In this document: piece after piece, positions 48,656 to 62,305 of the stretch
Numbering within the stretch: position 1 is the stretch's first letter
How the letters are laid out: each line of letters starts with the position of its first letter
DNA from: Eutrigla gurnardus
Taxonomy: Eukaryota; Chordata; Actinopteri; Perciformes; Triglidae
Length of the DNA stretch: 64,000 nucleotides
NCBI GenBank assembly: GCA_963514095.1
Contig: OY741273.1
Span: 14,812,218-14,876,217, forward strand
Direction of reading: 5' to 3'
Translations under genes and position numbers: made by a program
Notes under the pieces: generated by a model
Databases searched by the model: none
What the model saw: only the letters and a program-made list of their open reading frames with translations
What the model was told of the DNA's origin: nothing

Positions 48656-49703
48656 CGTGCATGGGAATCACCACCAATCCCTCTGCTTTGGTCAAAATAA
48701 ACCCTCAATTCACCAACTTCTACACGCTGTTTTCCCCTGCTGTCTGGAGTCAGTAGTCAATGATGGTAGAAAACCGACAATCAATAAAATAAAAAGAAAT
48801 AAAATAAAATGTGTTTTCAAAATATTTGATTCACTGGTACCTCGAGAGGTCATTGAACATTCTGTCATTTCTGCACAAATAATGTTTCACCGATGAGTCG
48901 AGCAGTATGCTAATTTAGTTGAGGACAGACACAGAGTTGCACATACTCGCTCACACACAGATGCAGTTCCACATGCATATTTCTACTTGTTGACGATTAC
49001 AGTGGGATGAACATGCTCTAATGCACTTGTTCCAGCAGAGACCATACCCACACTAACCCTCTGCTTCAGTGGAATCCATGTGCTGGTCAGTTAAAGATGA
49101 TAGTGCACAGTGATACAGGGGAGGGGGAGCTAAAAGTATTAATAGCTCTTTGTGGGAAATATTTGCACACACCAGTTTAGAGGTAGTAGGTAGATCTGTG
49201 TGACGCAACATATCATTGGTGCTTGTTTAAATAGGATCTTCTAACCTGCAGCAGCATCGGATTCTGGGCTTCATTTTAACATAAAATTGAAATCCGTAAA
49301 AGACATAATACAGCATCTGGGCTTTTATGTAATACCAGCTGTAATAGGTCTGCTAAGTGATTTCCAATTCTCGATAGTGAAACAAGACCAGGGATCAGTA
49401 GCAATTTAGTCTGGGATGTTGTTTTATGGTTATTCACCATAATAGAAAGAAATGTGTGCAGTGCAGTGAGACTAATATGCAGTTCTTTTGAATTGGAGTC
49501 ATAAGAGTGTGGCTTAGTGCAACTGCTGCAAGTTAATTATTTATGCATGCTGGAATTTCCACCCGTATTATAAAACGCTGCAAAAAAAAAGCTTTCATTT
49601 TTTATTTGACAAAGCAGCTTGCATTTGATTGGAAAACCTTCCCGTCAACTGTATGGGTACCAAGAATAGCACTGCATCATTTCATCAATGATGACATGTG
49701 TTG

Positions 49704-49704
<1 letters not shown>

Positions 49705-49761
<57 letters not shown>
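49705..49761. repeat. (CA)28 microsatellite
   Basis: Uninterrupted dinucleotide run. Confidence 0.98.
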
Positions 49762-49763
<2 letters not shown>

Positions 49764-52700
49764 CGTTCCTTGTCCTTCAGAATCTGTGGAGTGACGCCAT
49801 TAATCCGCTTTTTGTCACATGTCCCCTTTTCTCCTCCAATTAATTATCTTTATCCTCATTTTCACATTTCTACGTTTCTACTGCAACAACGTCCCATTAC
49901 AAAATAAATAGTTTAATTCATTTTCACCACATAAAATGTCATTCCTGGATTTTCCCAATGCAGTTTCAGAAAGTTTACATATTGTGCATATTACGAATAC
50001 TTACAAATATGAAATATGTATTGGCTTCTGTTGATGTACAGTCAAATATTTATCCTTTTATAGGACATGCGCCGCAGCAAACCTGCTTTACTTATCCACC
50101 TGACACACACATGCAAAGCCTCCCGCTGACAATCCTCTTGTCCAAGCTTTCCGCTGTGGTCATGTCACCCCACTCGCTAAGCAATATTCCCACAGCCAGC
50201 TGAAGAGAGTGCCCCGGTTAAAATTTACAACCCCATGCATCTTAAGCTTGTATGTTTATTGCTTGAAATGGCAGGATGAAATCAAATTCATTACAAGGCC
50301 CTACATCATTCTGAGCTGCCTGCCAAGGGCTTTATACTCACGCTGCAATCAGCTCAGCTTCCTGTGGAAGTACTGAGCAGGAAGTGTGGTGAGTGTGTGT
50401 TTGTTTGTTTAGCATGTTAATTTTTAGGCCTCCATGTAATACAAGTGGGATTCGTATACATATTTTCAGCCTGGGACTCGGAGAAATTTAGTCTCTCTCT
50501 CTGTGGTACCGGGGCTCATTAAAACATATTGCTTTTTCTTGCCCGTTTCCCATTTTGGATCTCGACCTGGAGCAAGCGGCGGCAACAGCCAGACCCGCTC
50601 TGATACCCGCTGAACGTGTAGCACATTATGAGTTGTGATGCAGGACAAGTTTGGGATTAAATTTGCTGCGTTATCTTTTTTTTTTTTTTTTTTTTCACAC
50701 AATGCAGGCTCGGTCTCGCCTGTGATGAGGAGCTCTCGCTACGAGATTGGCCGGCGAGAAAAATCTAGTGCGTCAGGCTTTCTCCTCCTCCAACCCTCCC
50801 TGTCCCGCTCCATATCACCCCTCATTCAGTGTTTTCACCTATCTGTGTTAAACCTCTTCCCCTTCCCCCCGCTCCCATCATCTATGCTATGTATCATCTC
50901 TCCGTCCTTCATTCTCTCCGTCCTTCTCCAGCTACTCTAGATTTTCACACTCAACTGTGTAGAATGGGATTACAGCTCCAGACAGATATTCCAAAAAAAA
51001 AAATCTTCACTTCCTGCATTCTCCATCTTTCTCAACTCCATCCCTCCTGCTACCACCATCCTCTTTATACCTTCCCATATTTCTCCTCTCGCTGTACACC
51101 TTTCTTATACCTTTCCCTCTACTCACACTCTCTTCCTCCTCTACAGCCCCCCCTTCTCTATATTTTCTCGACACCCCCCCTTCTCCAATAAGACTGACAA
51201 GATAAGAGATTGCATTTCTCCAGTCAGCAGTCCGAGCTTGAAGAGGGTGTCATGTTTAAGGAGGGGAATACCTCACCTCGCACATCAAACCTTTGTAACA
51301 TTTCAATGGGTTTCCTATTTCTCCCCACCACATCTTGTCAGACATCAACCTATTATTGACAGATTGCGGATTACAGGTGGGGTGGGGGTGGGGGACCCGG
51401 GGCTTTTCAGCAGATTGCTGCTATCTGTGTTCGCCCCTATCTACACAGCATGGAGCGCTGTGGGACTAACGCTTGGGGAGGCAATAGGATTTTCTTTGCT
51501 CGGATGACTGTGTATAAGCGATGTCAGGTTGTTGTACAGCGGCGATTCGACTACAGCAACACGCTGAGTGGTGGGGCTGAAGGCAAAAACAATAGGGTGA
51601 AGCGTAGGAACCATCAGAGCAGCAACGGATGGAGAGAAGTGAAACTATGTAAAGGAGGAAGAGTCATAATTGAAATGTTCCAACTTCACATGATACGGAG
51701 CACCTGGGACTTCTCCGTGATGGCTTAAAAGTTGAGCCCCGCTTTTTGAAGTTGGTTGGATTGCTCCCCAAAATCATTCATAAAGCAGATGCTTGTTTTG
51801 AGTATTCATACAAACGTCCGTCTGATTGATTTGCAGAGGAACACGTCCGTCTCACATTAGATTATGTCCTTTGAATACTTAAACCTTTTCAATGTTTGCT
51901 TTCCTGCAGCGGGGGCCGCAGCCTTTGAAAATTGTTTGGCAGTAATTCAAATATATTCAGTGAGCTATATGCTGTAGAAACGTATTACTGACTGCGTTGA
52001 TTCCATGACCCATGTCACATGTTTCTCCGTTGCATGGTTGTACATTTTAATTGTTATCCGTGATTCTGACGCTGGTATTACTTGTAACCAGAAGGAAAAA
52101 CTAGTTATTCATTCCTGACCTAAATGAGCAAGGTCTCCTTACTTGAGAATACATTAGTGTATGTGTGCAGAATCAGCGAAAAGCCATTTCCTGTAAATGT
52201 GGTGATCCGTGAACTTTGTTTTCGTACACTTGTGTGTTTTTAATTTAAAACCATTGTTAAGTGATCCTTATATCCCATAACAACCTATAACAAACTCCCG
52301 GGGCATTTACACACATAACAAATTAAAGTGGGAGTTGGTTCAGATGTCCCCACATGGCCTGAGCATATCAATATTACATTTGCCCCAAATGTAACTTTAA
52401 GGACAAGCTCTGCAGCTTGTTTCTACTTCCATCTAAACCCCAGCCACAGCTACATCCATCCTGACTGAGATTGTGACAAAAGTAGTGCCTGGTGCTCATT
52501 TGTGTTCTTGCTCTTTCCTCTCTTCCCTTCTGTCCTCAGAACCAATTTTCTTCACTTTATTTATTCCTTCTGTTGGCCTCCTCTTCATCTTTTCTATATT
52601 AAACTCTCTTCATCCACTGGTTTCTCCCTGGATCCCATCAATTTGTCCTCGATTCCTTCCACGGTTTCCTTTCTACCTCTCTACCTTCTATCCATCTCTG

Positions 52701-54047
52701 GTCTTCACTTCCCCTCCACTCTGTCCTTTACCCCGCCAACACTATCTCCCCCTACTCTTCACCCCCGCTCCCACTGTTTACCGAGCGTCCGCTCCGTCGT
52801 CTGCACTGAGACTGATGCAGCGCCGGTGCCATCCCTCTCCACAGTGTCACCACTCTGCCTTCAAAATTCAATCATTTAGGGAAACGGCAGTCATGCACCA
52901 TATCTCATCTCCACTACTCTGGCTCTGACTGAGGAGGACCATTGGCGTGGTTTACCGGAACCCTGCCTGGATATTAAACACTTTGGACACTTGAAGCATT
53001 TTAACTCTGATGTGTTTTGATAGGTTGCAGCGGTCTCTTGGGGATGATGGCTAGTCACAGAGCGGTTTTTGGTTTCTGCAGAGCCAAACTGGGGCTGAAC
53101 CGGGCCAGGCAGTGACAACCTGAGACGGGATATTAATTACCCTCTGAGCTGCTGGAATGTATAGCAAAGCGAATGGATCAGCTTTTCTATTGATTTCCAA
53201 TGGATTTGGCCAGTGGCGTAAGACAGGGGCACGTCACTACTTGATCATGTTATCTGGCACGCCGCCATCGAACACCATTAATGCCTTTTTAAATGACTTG
53301 ATTTATGTGCATGCTGCAAAATTGCCCAAACTGTCTACTAGCTTGTTTACCAGCGAAAAAATAATTGGAGGGGAAATGTGTCTATACACATTCAGCTAAT
53401 GAATCCAAGTTGTCGAACGGTTGAATGAGGTAACAACTCTCTAAATTCATAAATATCTATTATTGATTTAATTCCCCCTGTGAAGCTGGAATCCATGTTC
53501 CTCTAGTGGCGAACACTGACTCATCTCTCTCCCTACTCTCCTCCTCCTCTTTCCTTATTCCTCTTCATCTCTGCAGTCATTTCCTTTCCCAGACTGGGAT
53601 TCCCAAAATGTTTTTTTAAACCCTACAGCCCAGTATGATTCTCTCATTTCCTCCCCTCACTTCCCCCCCTCTTCTTGCCGTGTGAGCTTTTATGCCCGGT
53701 CACATTACATTTCGGGTCCCCGGGTGCTGTGATTAGATGGCGGCTCACAGAGAGAGCGGGCGAGCCGGGCCCACATGTGAGGCGAGGTCTCCCGGCTAAC
53801 GTTGCGATCGGATTGTGTAGAATGTGTGGATAGCAATCTGGGAATAATGTGGACAAACCTGGTTGTTTCATCAGCAAAGCAATACCCCACAGTTTAATCC
53901 AGACTCTCCGCCAGCTCCAGATGCACTCCCCCTTTTCTGACACCTCTCTCTCTAAGGCTAAGTTTAGGTTCTGATTTGGGGGGGGAAATGATTACTATGG
54001 GCAACCTTGTGGTTTGGGTTTCAATAATAACCATATTTGACTTGAGA

Positions 54048-54391
54048 TAGGGTTGGGCGGTATGACGGTATTAAACCGTGTGACGGTATAAAAGTGTCTA
54101 CCGGTAGAGATTTTGCAATACCGTTTATACCGGAGAAAGCGCAGATGTCTGCGGCATCGCTCTGAGTCACTGTAATTACACCGCCTCGACACACGGGGGC
54201 ACTGCTTGCGTGGTTGCATGAGCACGACGAAGAAGAAACAGCTTTACCTGACTAATAACGACAAGTATGGTTATTTTTAAGCCATTAATTGAATTTACAG
54301 GGGGAAAAACCATACCGTGATATATACCGTTACCGTGATATGAAATTATTCATACCGTGATATAAGATTTTGCTCATACCGCCCAACCCTA
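54048..54391. mobile_element. hAT-type MITE with perfect 8-bp target duplication
   Basis: Ends TAGGGTTGGGCGGTAT and its exact inverse ATACCGCCCAACCCTA bound 344 bp, though the right end lacks the adjoining gacggtat spacing. ACTTGAGA is present on both sides (54040-54047 and 54392-54399). An 8-bp duplication is diagnostic for hAT. The interior repeats ccgtgatat/accggt motifs and encodes nothing. A common teleost repeat type. Confidence 0.85.
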
Positions 54392-56609
54392 ACTTGAGAC
54401 CTAAATTTTCTACCAACATGAGTTTTAATTTTAATGAAGTTTTTTGAGGACCCTTTCTTCTTGCATTCCTGACCTATATCATAATCATAGAGGCATCAGA
54501 TCGGAAAATGCCGTGTGAGACAATATTTGAAAGTCATATAGGTTCTGTTTTTTTTTTGTAATCAATGCACTGTTTTAAAGATAGTCACAGAATTGCATTA
54601 GCCATTTTTAAAATTATTTTAAATTCAACATTATCAAGACAACTTTCAAAAGACAACTATAAATATAATGTAACGTTAACCTTGTGGCAAAACTTGCCTC
54701 TTTGACAAACTCCTACCTCGTTTTCTCCTTCTGCCGACACCTTTCCTTCATTACATCCGATACTTTCTACACTCCAGTGTATGTGTATGAAAGTGAAGGT
54801 AAAGGTGTCAGCAGAAGGAAGCAGAGCAACACTCAACAACACGGCTCTCCTTCCCACATAGATGAATCCTGTTTAAAGACTCTCATCATCATCTTGAAAT
54901 CTTTAACTGCAGCTCACTTTAATTATTTGACTCTTATCATTAAGACGGTCATATTCCCAGGTACATTTTTAAGCAATCATATCTAATTAGTCCATGATAT
55001 TGTAATAATAAGTAGTCGCTGACCCACGTTGAATTTTAAGACTGACTAAGTGTGCAAGTTTTTATCGTCCTGAAATACCCAGACCGGCTTTGTCCTTTTG
55101 AAAGTCTGAGCTTAGAGGTCTGGGATGCTTGGAAATCACTGCTGGGCCTTCTGGAGGTGTCATGGGTCTAATTCAACCAAACATCTGTGAAGAGGGGTGC
55201 CAACTTGATAACCCCTGCAGTGACTCGCACACTCGACGCTGTACCATTCAGATAACGTGTCTAGTGAATGGAGCTGCCTTTCTGGTGGTCCTGGGGATAT
55301 ATTCAAAAATGTGTTTTTTTTTTACATCATTCCTTGGGCATCTGAACTGCAATTATGTATGTGGATGTCCTTGGATGGTTGCACAAAGGATTACAGCGCT
55401 AAATCCTGTGTATCGTAGCTTTTGTCTCTATCAGATGATTTTGTCATTACAATAATCTCAGGGCAGTTCCAGAGTTTAAATGTAATGCAAATGCTTGTTT
55501 TGTTTAAGTTGATGTGTTCTGTTTTTTGTATTGACTCTACGACTCCCAAGTATCAGAGAACTGCCTTTTAAACATAATACAATGGGAATTGAGCTGGTGC
55601 TCATATCCAGAATGATTCACCGATATGGGGAGCAGTTCTGGATTCATGCATTCAGACGCAAGCTGCCAGTGTAAAGAGGGCGTGAGGGCACAACAACATC
55701 AGTTGTATAGCGGAAACATCAGCCAGAAGTATATTCATAATCTTGTCATTTGCACATTTTAGGCTTATAAATCATTCTATTGTTGCAGTCAACATAAAAT
55801 GGCTTAATATAGGAAAAGAGCCACAGCCTTGTTGTGCATTCCATCTTCTTGCAACAATTTTTAACACCATGTAAAATACGGAAACAATTAAAGCAGGAAT
55901 TACTTTTATAATCACATTTAAACCACCTGAAATCCGCCTTGCTGTCCTGCCTCGTCTTCAGCATTCATATTTTATTTGTACTATATATTTCTTTATCCCT
56001 CTCCCATTTCTGGATTCCTCCGGGCCTTCCACCCCTCATCGAGTGAGTATTGTGTATCACTGAGGGAATCGGAGACGGATTAGAAGAGAAACTCCGGTAC
56101 GAGTCCGACCTGTGATTGCCAGGTTGACAAAAAATAGCCTGAAAGCACAATGCATGCGGTGCATGCATGACGTGATGACACGCACGCAATTTTGTGAAAA
56201 GACAGTTAATGTCTTTGACGGGAATCACTGGAGTGCCTTCTTCATCCTGCCGGCTGTAACAGATGGCTTAAACCGTGATGTGTCGGCGTGTGTGGAGCAT
56301 GTTTCCTCTCCGCTGGTCTTTTTTCAGCCTTGGTGTGTGTTCGTTGCAGCCTTGTTACCTTCAATATGACTCGTGCTGAGATGTGGAAAGGAGAGGCAAA
56401 TAATAGACCTGTTGAGGAACTCAAAAGTTGAAGGTTTAAAGGTCGAAAACATTATGTTGTGTTTGTGTGTGTGTGTGTGTGTGGTGTTTAGAAAAGAGCC
56501 ATATGTTTCTGAAGTGACTGAGATCTATAGTGAGAGAATTTAGTGTGAGGCTCAGCATGACTTTACTTGAGCATCAATCTTATTTCTGAGAGGACTTTAC
56601 CGGTGACTG

Positions 56610-56724
<115 letters not shown>

Positions 56725-56814
56725 GGCAGGCCAAACACGTTAGTAGGTAAACAAATCAGGGGAGACTCAGGTCTCTCCTTTGTCGTAAATCAGATTGAAA
56801 GTACTTAGTCACTG

Positions 56815-56845
<31 letters not shown>

Positions 56846-57286
56846 GCTGCTCAGTGTATCGGCTGGCAACAAGCTGTTTATGGACCCAAATCATTACTGA
56901 TTTGATGTAACATGACGTTTTAAGACCCTGCGTGTGTGTGTGTTGGTTGGGTGCATGAGTTTGAATTTGACTATTTGTCCGAATGAAGGGCTGAAGAAAG
57001 GAATAGAATTGCGTGTTAGCGCGGACGTATTTAAGAGTCAAAGAAAACGTAAAAAAAAAAAATACAAAATAGAAATCAGTAGCTCACAACTGGTGTCGTC
57101 TCTCATCAATCTCTGTCTGCGTCTCCTCACCTCGCAGGCGATGTGGTGCGTGGAGAAATATGGCCAGCGTCTGCAGCGTTGTTGTCAAGGTTATTGTCGG
57201 TCTGTGATCAGCTCAAAACTTGAATACACTTTTTGAGCATGATTGATCAGTTGGCCCTAGAAAACAACTTTTTTGAGGGCACATTT

Positions 57287-57325
<39 letters not shown>

Positions 57326-58146
57326 CACAGGTTTGTATGAGTTCTCTCAGCTTTATACCTGCCTAGAACTTTTTGGATTAATTCAATGATGAAACACAAT
57401 GGCAATACTGAACTGAAAGGGTGGAAAGTGAGATAGAGAGGGTGGCGCAGTAATAAAAGGGGCAGGAAAAGGTGGAGGGATGAGCACATGAGACTGAACC
57501 TGGTAACAGCTTAATGTGTATGAATAGGAAGGAAAAGAAATCAACATTTTGTAACAAGGTCGCATACTTGGTCCCGCGTCTCAGGAGCTCAATTTTAGAC
57601 CAACATTTCCTTTTGAAATCTATTGGTAGCAGCACTCAGAATATAGAGCATCCCACTGCTAATACATGCTTATAAAAACCCCACTTAAAACCTCTTAGAT
57701 GCAATATGCTTTCACTGCAAATGCATCAGCTATCAGATAAGAGTCCTAAGTGCTGAAGTGGAATATAAGTAGTGTTTGTTGTGTATTGTGCGTAGTTTCA
57801 TGTCTAAGATTAGAACATTCAATACACAAAAGCAGATGCCAGCAGTCACACATTGAAGTCAGATGAGGAACATTCTCATAGATATTTATGAAAACCCGGC
57901 AACACAGAGCTGTATTCCTTTCCCTTTTTCGGGGTATTTTTAAAGGAAATGGCATTACAAAAGTTCAACCAGAGTTCTATCGAAGCGAACTCCACGTCAA
58001 AAAGCAAAAAAAAAAAAAAAAGCCAGGGGTTTCTTCAGGGGGGTTCACATAAGAGTGATGCTGTTCCAAACGCTACCATCTTTTCAGCTGCAATCTCACC
58101 TCTTTACTCCGAGGAAGTGGATTCACTGGAAGACTGTGCTTCCTAG

Positions 58147-58269
<123 letters not shown>

Positions 58270-58892
58270 GCTTTCTCTCCTCCACAACTCCGCTCGGTAT
58301 CACCGCTGTGAAAATAAAGACCCCTCTTCCCGTTCGGCCATGCCCACTTAAATAAAGGGGACGGCAACTAGTTATCATCAGTGTGACTGAATGTCATTCA
58401 GCCCCGAAGCTCCGAGTTTCCCACAGAGGCCTTTAGCAAACCCCGCGGCTCGCACACCATTTTGCTGAAATGATAAATAGACGATGCGGGGAACGTTCAA
58501 GAGGAATGGTGCGGTCTTGAACCTGGCGTAGCAGGGAAAGGAGAGAGGGGGGGTAGAATCAGAGCTTGTATAAGAGTAAATGAGAGCATCAGGTCAGATA
58601 ACAAAAGGCAGACGATTGGGAGAGGTAAAAGGGTTCATTATTTGTTGCAATGAGTGAATGAGTGCGGGGATGAAAGAAATGGCTTTTTCTATCTCGAGTG
58701 TCAATCAAAGCAATGTGTCATTCAGCCCGCCCACACGAGCACAGCATCCTGCTGGTGCAGGTGTAGCGGTTCATTAATAACACACTTCCTGTGCTGTGTT
58801 ATCTCTCTCTCTTTGTGTGGAAATGTTGCGTGTAACATGAAAGACAGCCGAGCTAACGGGAGTGTATATGAGGAAGTGGTGGGAAATGCTTC

Positions 58893-58912
58893 GGGGGGGG
58901 GGGGGGGGGGGG
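58893..58912. repeat. Poly-G run (20)
   Basis: Homopolymer. Confidence 0.95.
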
Positions 58913-59405
58913 AAGAGCGAGCAAAGGGGGACAAAGAAAGGAGGAGTGTTCGGTAGGAAGAAGAGGCTTGGCCTTCCCACGGGGAATCAAACACGCTCAT
59001 ACACGGCAGAGCATAAACACACATTCAGATGTGCTGTCTTCATAATGGGGAGCAGACTTGTTAACCGCTCACTGCCTCAGTACTGGAAATCTATTACACA
59101 CATTACCTCTCTCTGGGTGCAGGCGGTGGTGGAACTCTTGAAAAGTGCTCTTAAAAGTCGTTTCAAGCTGTATTAACGGGGAAGTCTCGGCCCTGGGAAA
59201 CATCTTCCGGAGCACTCTGCTGTACATAAGTGTATGTTGTGTGTGTACTTTGTAGGGCGAAGCAATTAGAAACCCTACATGAGAACCGTTTGCAGGGTTT
59301 GGAATGAAGTGAACCTTTTACACTTTACACAAATATGTCTGTAACTATAACCACGTATGTTTGGGATGCTGTCAGGGTTATAAACAAGTTATCTTTGTTT
59401 GTTTG

Positions 59406-59406
<1 letters not shown>

Positions 59407-59460
<54 letters not shown>
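59407..59460. repeat. (TG)n microsatellite ending in CGCG
   Basis: About 25 units followed by tgcgcgc, alternating purine-pyrimidine throughout. Confidence 0.97.
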
Positions 59461-59461
<1 letters not shown>

Positions 59462-60745
59462 TGTGGCCTTCATTGAATCCCCTTTCTTTTTATTCCCTTC
59501 GCGCATTTTCTCTGTCAGTCTCTGTTCCTTCTCTTTGCTCACATATTGTACTTGTACTGTCTTGGCTCTGTTATTATAGTGTATTCATGATATTCTTGGA
59601 TCTCATACCAAACACACGTTTACTGGCCAACCTGTTCTCCCTCAAAGTTGTCTTTTGAGTGAGAGAAAAACAATGCATTTCTTGAATAATGGTGTATGCC
59701 TGACGAAGCACTTCTACCTCAATTAGTTAATTACAATGAATCGGATACTGTCTTGGTATGGGTTGCTTAAGATATAATGAAACAATTCTCAGTGTGTGTG
59801 TGTGTGTGTGTGTGTGCAAATTGACTTGGCTAACAGGTTAGTTGGCAAGCTACTTTGCCTTATGAGGCTGTAATTTTCAACTAGATAATTATGGTGGAAT
59901 CTAGAGACGGGGAGGGACAAGAGAAATACATTGTGTGTGTGTGCATGTGCATGTGAGTGTGCATAAGAGTTCGACAGACGCAGTATGATTAGGCTGCAGT
60001 TTCTGCTAGCTGTTTATCCCCATTACTGCTGCCAAGGAGCTTACCAGCTAAATTTGGGCAAATTCTGGTCCTAAACAAATTACTTGCTCTATTTGAGGAG
60101 GGAAATCAAATTAAGAAATTAGCACAGATCCAGCACTGTACCACAGCCAGTTACACTATTAGCCCTTAGTTTAGATGTCATCGTTATTCCATCAACTAAA
60201 CTCAGGGATACGGTTTGGATGCTGATGCGTATGGATTACTTTGTCCTCGCCAAACTGTAAGTTTACTCTTGAGCTTTGATTAAAAAAGCAAAAAAGCATC
60301 CGTACCTGCAGAATCTTGTTGAACTAAAAAAAAATGGGCCAGTGTGTCTTGCTTTTTTTTTCGTTCTCCTGCTCCACCTCAAAGGCCATTTGTTTGGTAA
60401 ATCCTGCGTCACTAATCCAGGAGAGATGCAGGGTGGCTGAATCCTCCGAACGCCTCTGCAACTCTGGAGCACTGAGCGACTGCTGGAATTACAAAGAACG
60501 TCTTCAAGACACATTAAGTGCTTATAATAATTAGTTTTAAGCACACAAAAGGATCCTTCCAAAAGGAAAAAAAAAAAAAACATTTGTCTCACTGCTAAGG
60601 CTGTTGAACACTTTGATTTAGACTGTTTGTAGGACTCTCATGCATAAAGTGCAAGTTTAAATAATGTGTTATCTTGTACGGTATTTGCACAATCCTACAC
60701 CTGGAGGTTGTACAAGTGAAATCATTTTGGCTCTGGCATTTTGTT

Positions 60746-61296
60746 TTAAAGTCCCAGTCGGCAACGTTTTTCTGATCATATTCACTGAAGCCGACACTAT
60801 GCTTCTATAGAACAACATAAATTATCCGGTTTTAGAAAAGAAAAACACGCCTCTATGTGCACATAGAGCCTGTCGTTTGTTTTGCAAAAAATCGCCTGGA
60901 TCATCCTGTCCAATCAGCACACAGGGCTGTGTTCATGCACACACAGAGCCCCTCCCCCCTCGGGTCGTACCACTAGCAGAGGGGGGAGGTGGAGGGAAGT
61001 AGCAACAAGCTTCCAATTCCTCGGTTAAAAATCGAAACCAGGAGGTCCAAAACAACCAAGGAAAAGAAAACACCGGTGGAAAATAAGGAAAAAAAGAAAG
61101 ATTGTGATGGTTCCCGTGATAAAACGAGAGTCAACATCGGACCCGCGTTTCAAAGGTGGCGCGATCTAAGGGATTTCAAAAGGCACGAAGTTGAGGGGAA
61201 GGAGCTCGGTGGTCGTGGGGGAGGAGCGTGAGAGTTGTAAACATTCAAAATCTGACAGTGTCCTTGATCCGTCGGACTTGCCGACTGGGACTTTAA
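60746..61296. mobile_element. TTAA-flanked non-autonomous transposon with 15-bp perfect TIRs
   Basis: Left TTAAAGTCCCAGTCGGCAA (60746-60764) and right TTGCCGACTGGGACTTTAA (61278-61296) are exact inverses. Reading TTAA as the target duplication leaves 15-bp perfect TIRs around a 551-bp unit, as expected for piggyBac-like MITEs. The internal open frame at 60989-61231 is Lys-rich and not recognisable; no transposase. Confidence 0.8.
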
Positions 61297-61729
61297 TAAA
61301 AGGATGAAGGTAGGGGTAGAATAGAAGCAGCTGGAAAGAGTGAAATATAAAAAGGTCTGATTAAGATGGTGTGTGTGTGTGGAGGGGGAGGGGAGGCTGT
61401 AGGAAACACAAGAAGGGTGAAGCAACAAATGAATTTATTGGACCAGAGTGCAAAAAAAAAGGGCAAAGCTCACGAAGAGAGATCCAGACAGGAGCGAATG
61501 AGAAGGGGAATTCAGCGGCCATATGTGATCTGCTCCCCCCCCCCCCCCTCTCTTTCTCTCTCTCTTCCCGTTCGTTCCTTTTCTTTCCCCACTTACATTT
61601 AAACTACCATCTCTACCCATCTTTCTTCTTTCTGTCGCCCTCCCTGTTTCTCCCAATGCACTCTCACCTGAGCAAGATTAATCGTTCCAGTCAAATCACA
61701 TTACCTCCCAGCCCAACTCCAAACTCCCT

Positions 61730-61772
<43 letters not shown>

Positions 61773-62271
61773 TGGATAGAGCGAGGGAAAGAGAGGACCT
61801 GCGAGCCGGAGTCAGAGGGAGATGGGAGGGCGGGGTTACGGAGGGAGTCGGATGCATGAATGGTCTGCTCATTAAACTCATCACATTATTTTAGCTCCGC
61901 GCTTTATTACACTTAACTGGGACACTGGGCACTCAGTCAAACACACACATTCGCACGTATTCTCCAGAACACACATCCATCCCGGACTGCGGGTTTTTGC
62001 CGTAATGCATTGTGACGTTGCGTGTTTAATTCGAAGAAGAGGATGATTCATGGCCCCTCGATAACGACGCTTCATCATCCCGCGCCACCTTTTGGCAGAA
62101 GAAGCGGGTTGTGCAGGGCAGGAAAACTCTTGTTAATGGGATGCTAATCATCTCATAACCTGGAAACGGGCTAACAGGCACAACCCCTCATGCAGATGCC
62201 TTACTGTGTTTACACATGCTTGTTTGTCACTGTTTACGTGCATCCGCGTGTGTGTCTGTGTGCATGGTGTC

Positions 62272-62305
<34 letters not shown>

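Larger units (their letters stand above)
45871..54039. other. Non-coding stretch
   Basis: No gene recognised. Holds GT and CA microsatellites, polypyrimidine DNA at 50780-51190 and 52500-52760, a poly-T run at 50673-50695, and a repeat-free segment at 48310-48480 (acttaattacgtctattgct, acattaattagaagcaatct) that is a good conserved-element candidate. Long open frames in the C/T-rich parts are compositional. Confidence 0.42.

Noticed and set aside
52473..52928. Overlapping 151- and 125-codon frames
   Set aside because: Two frames open at once in C/T-rich DNA, a compositional effect.
60989..61231. Lys/Arg-rich 80-codon frame
   Set aside because: Inside a non-autonomous TTAA element; too short and not transposase-like.
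61371..61859. 162-codon frame
   Set aside because: Runs through poly-C, CT and CA tracts; low-complexity translation.
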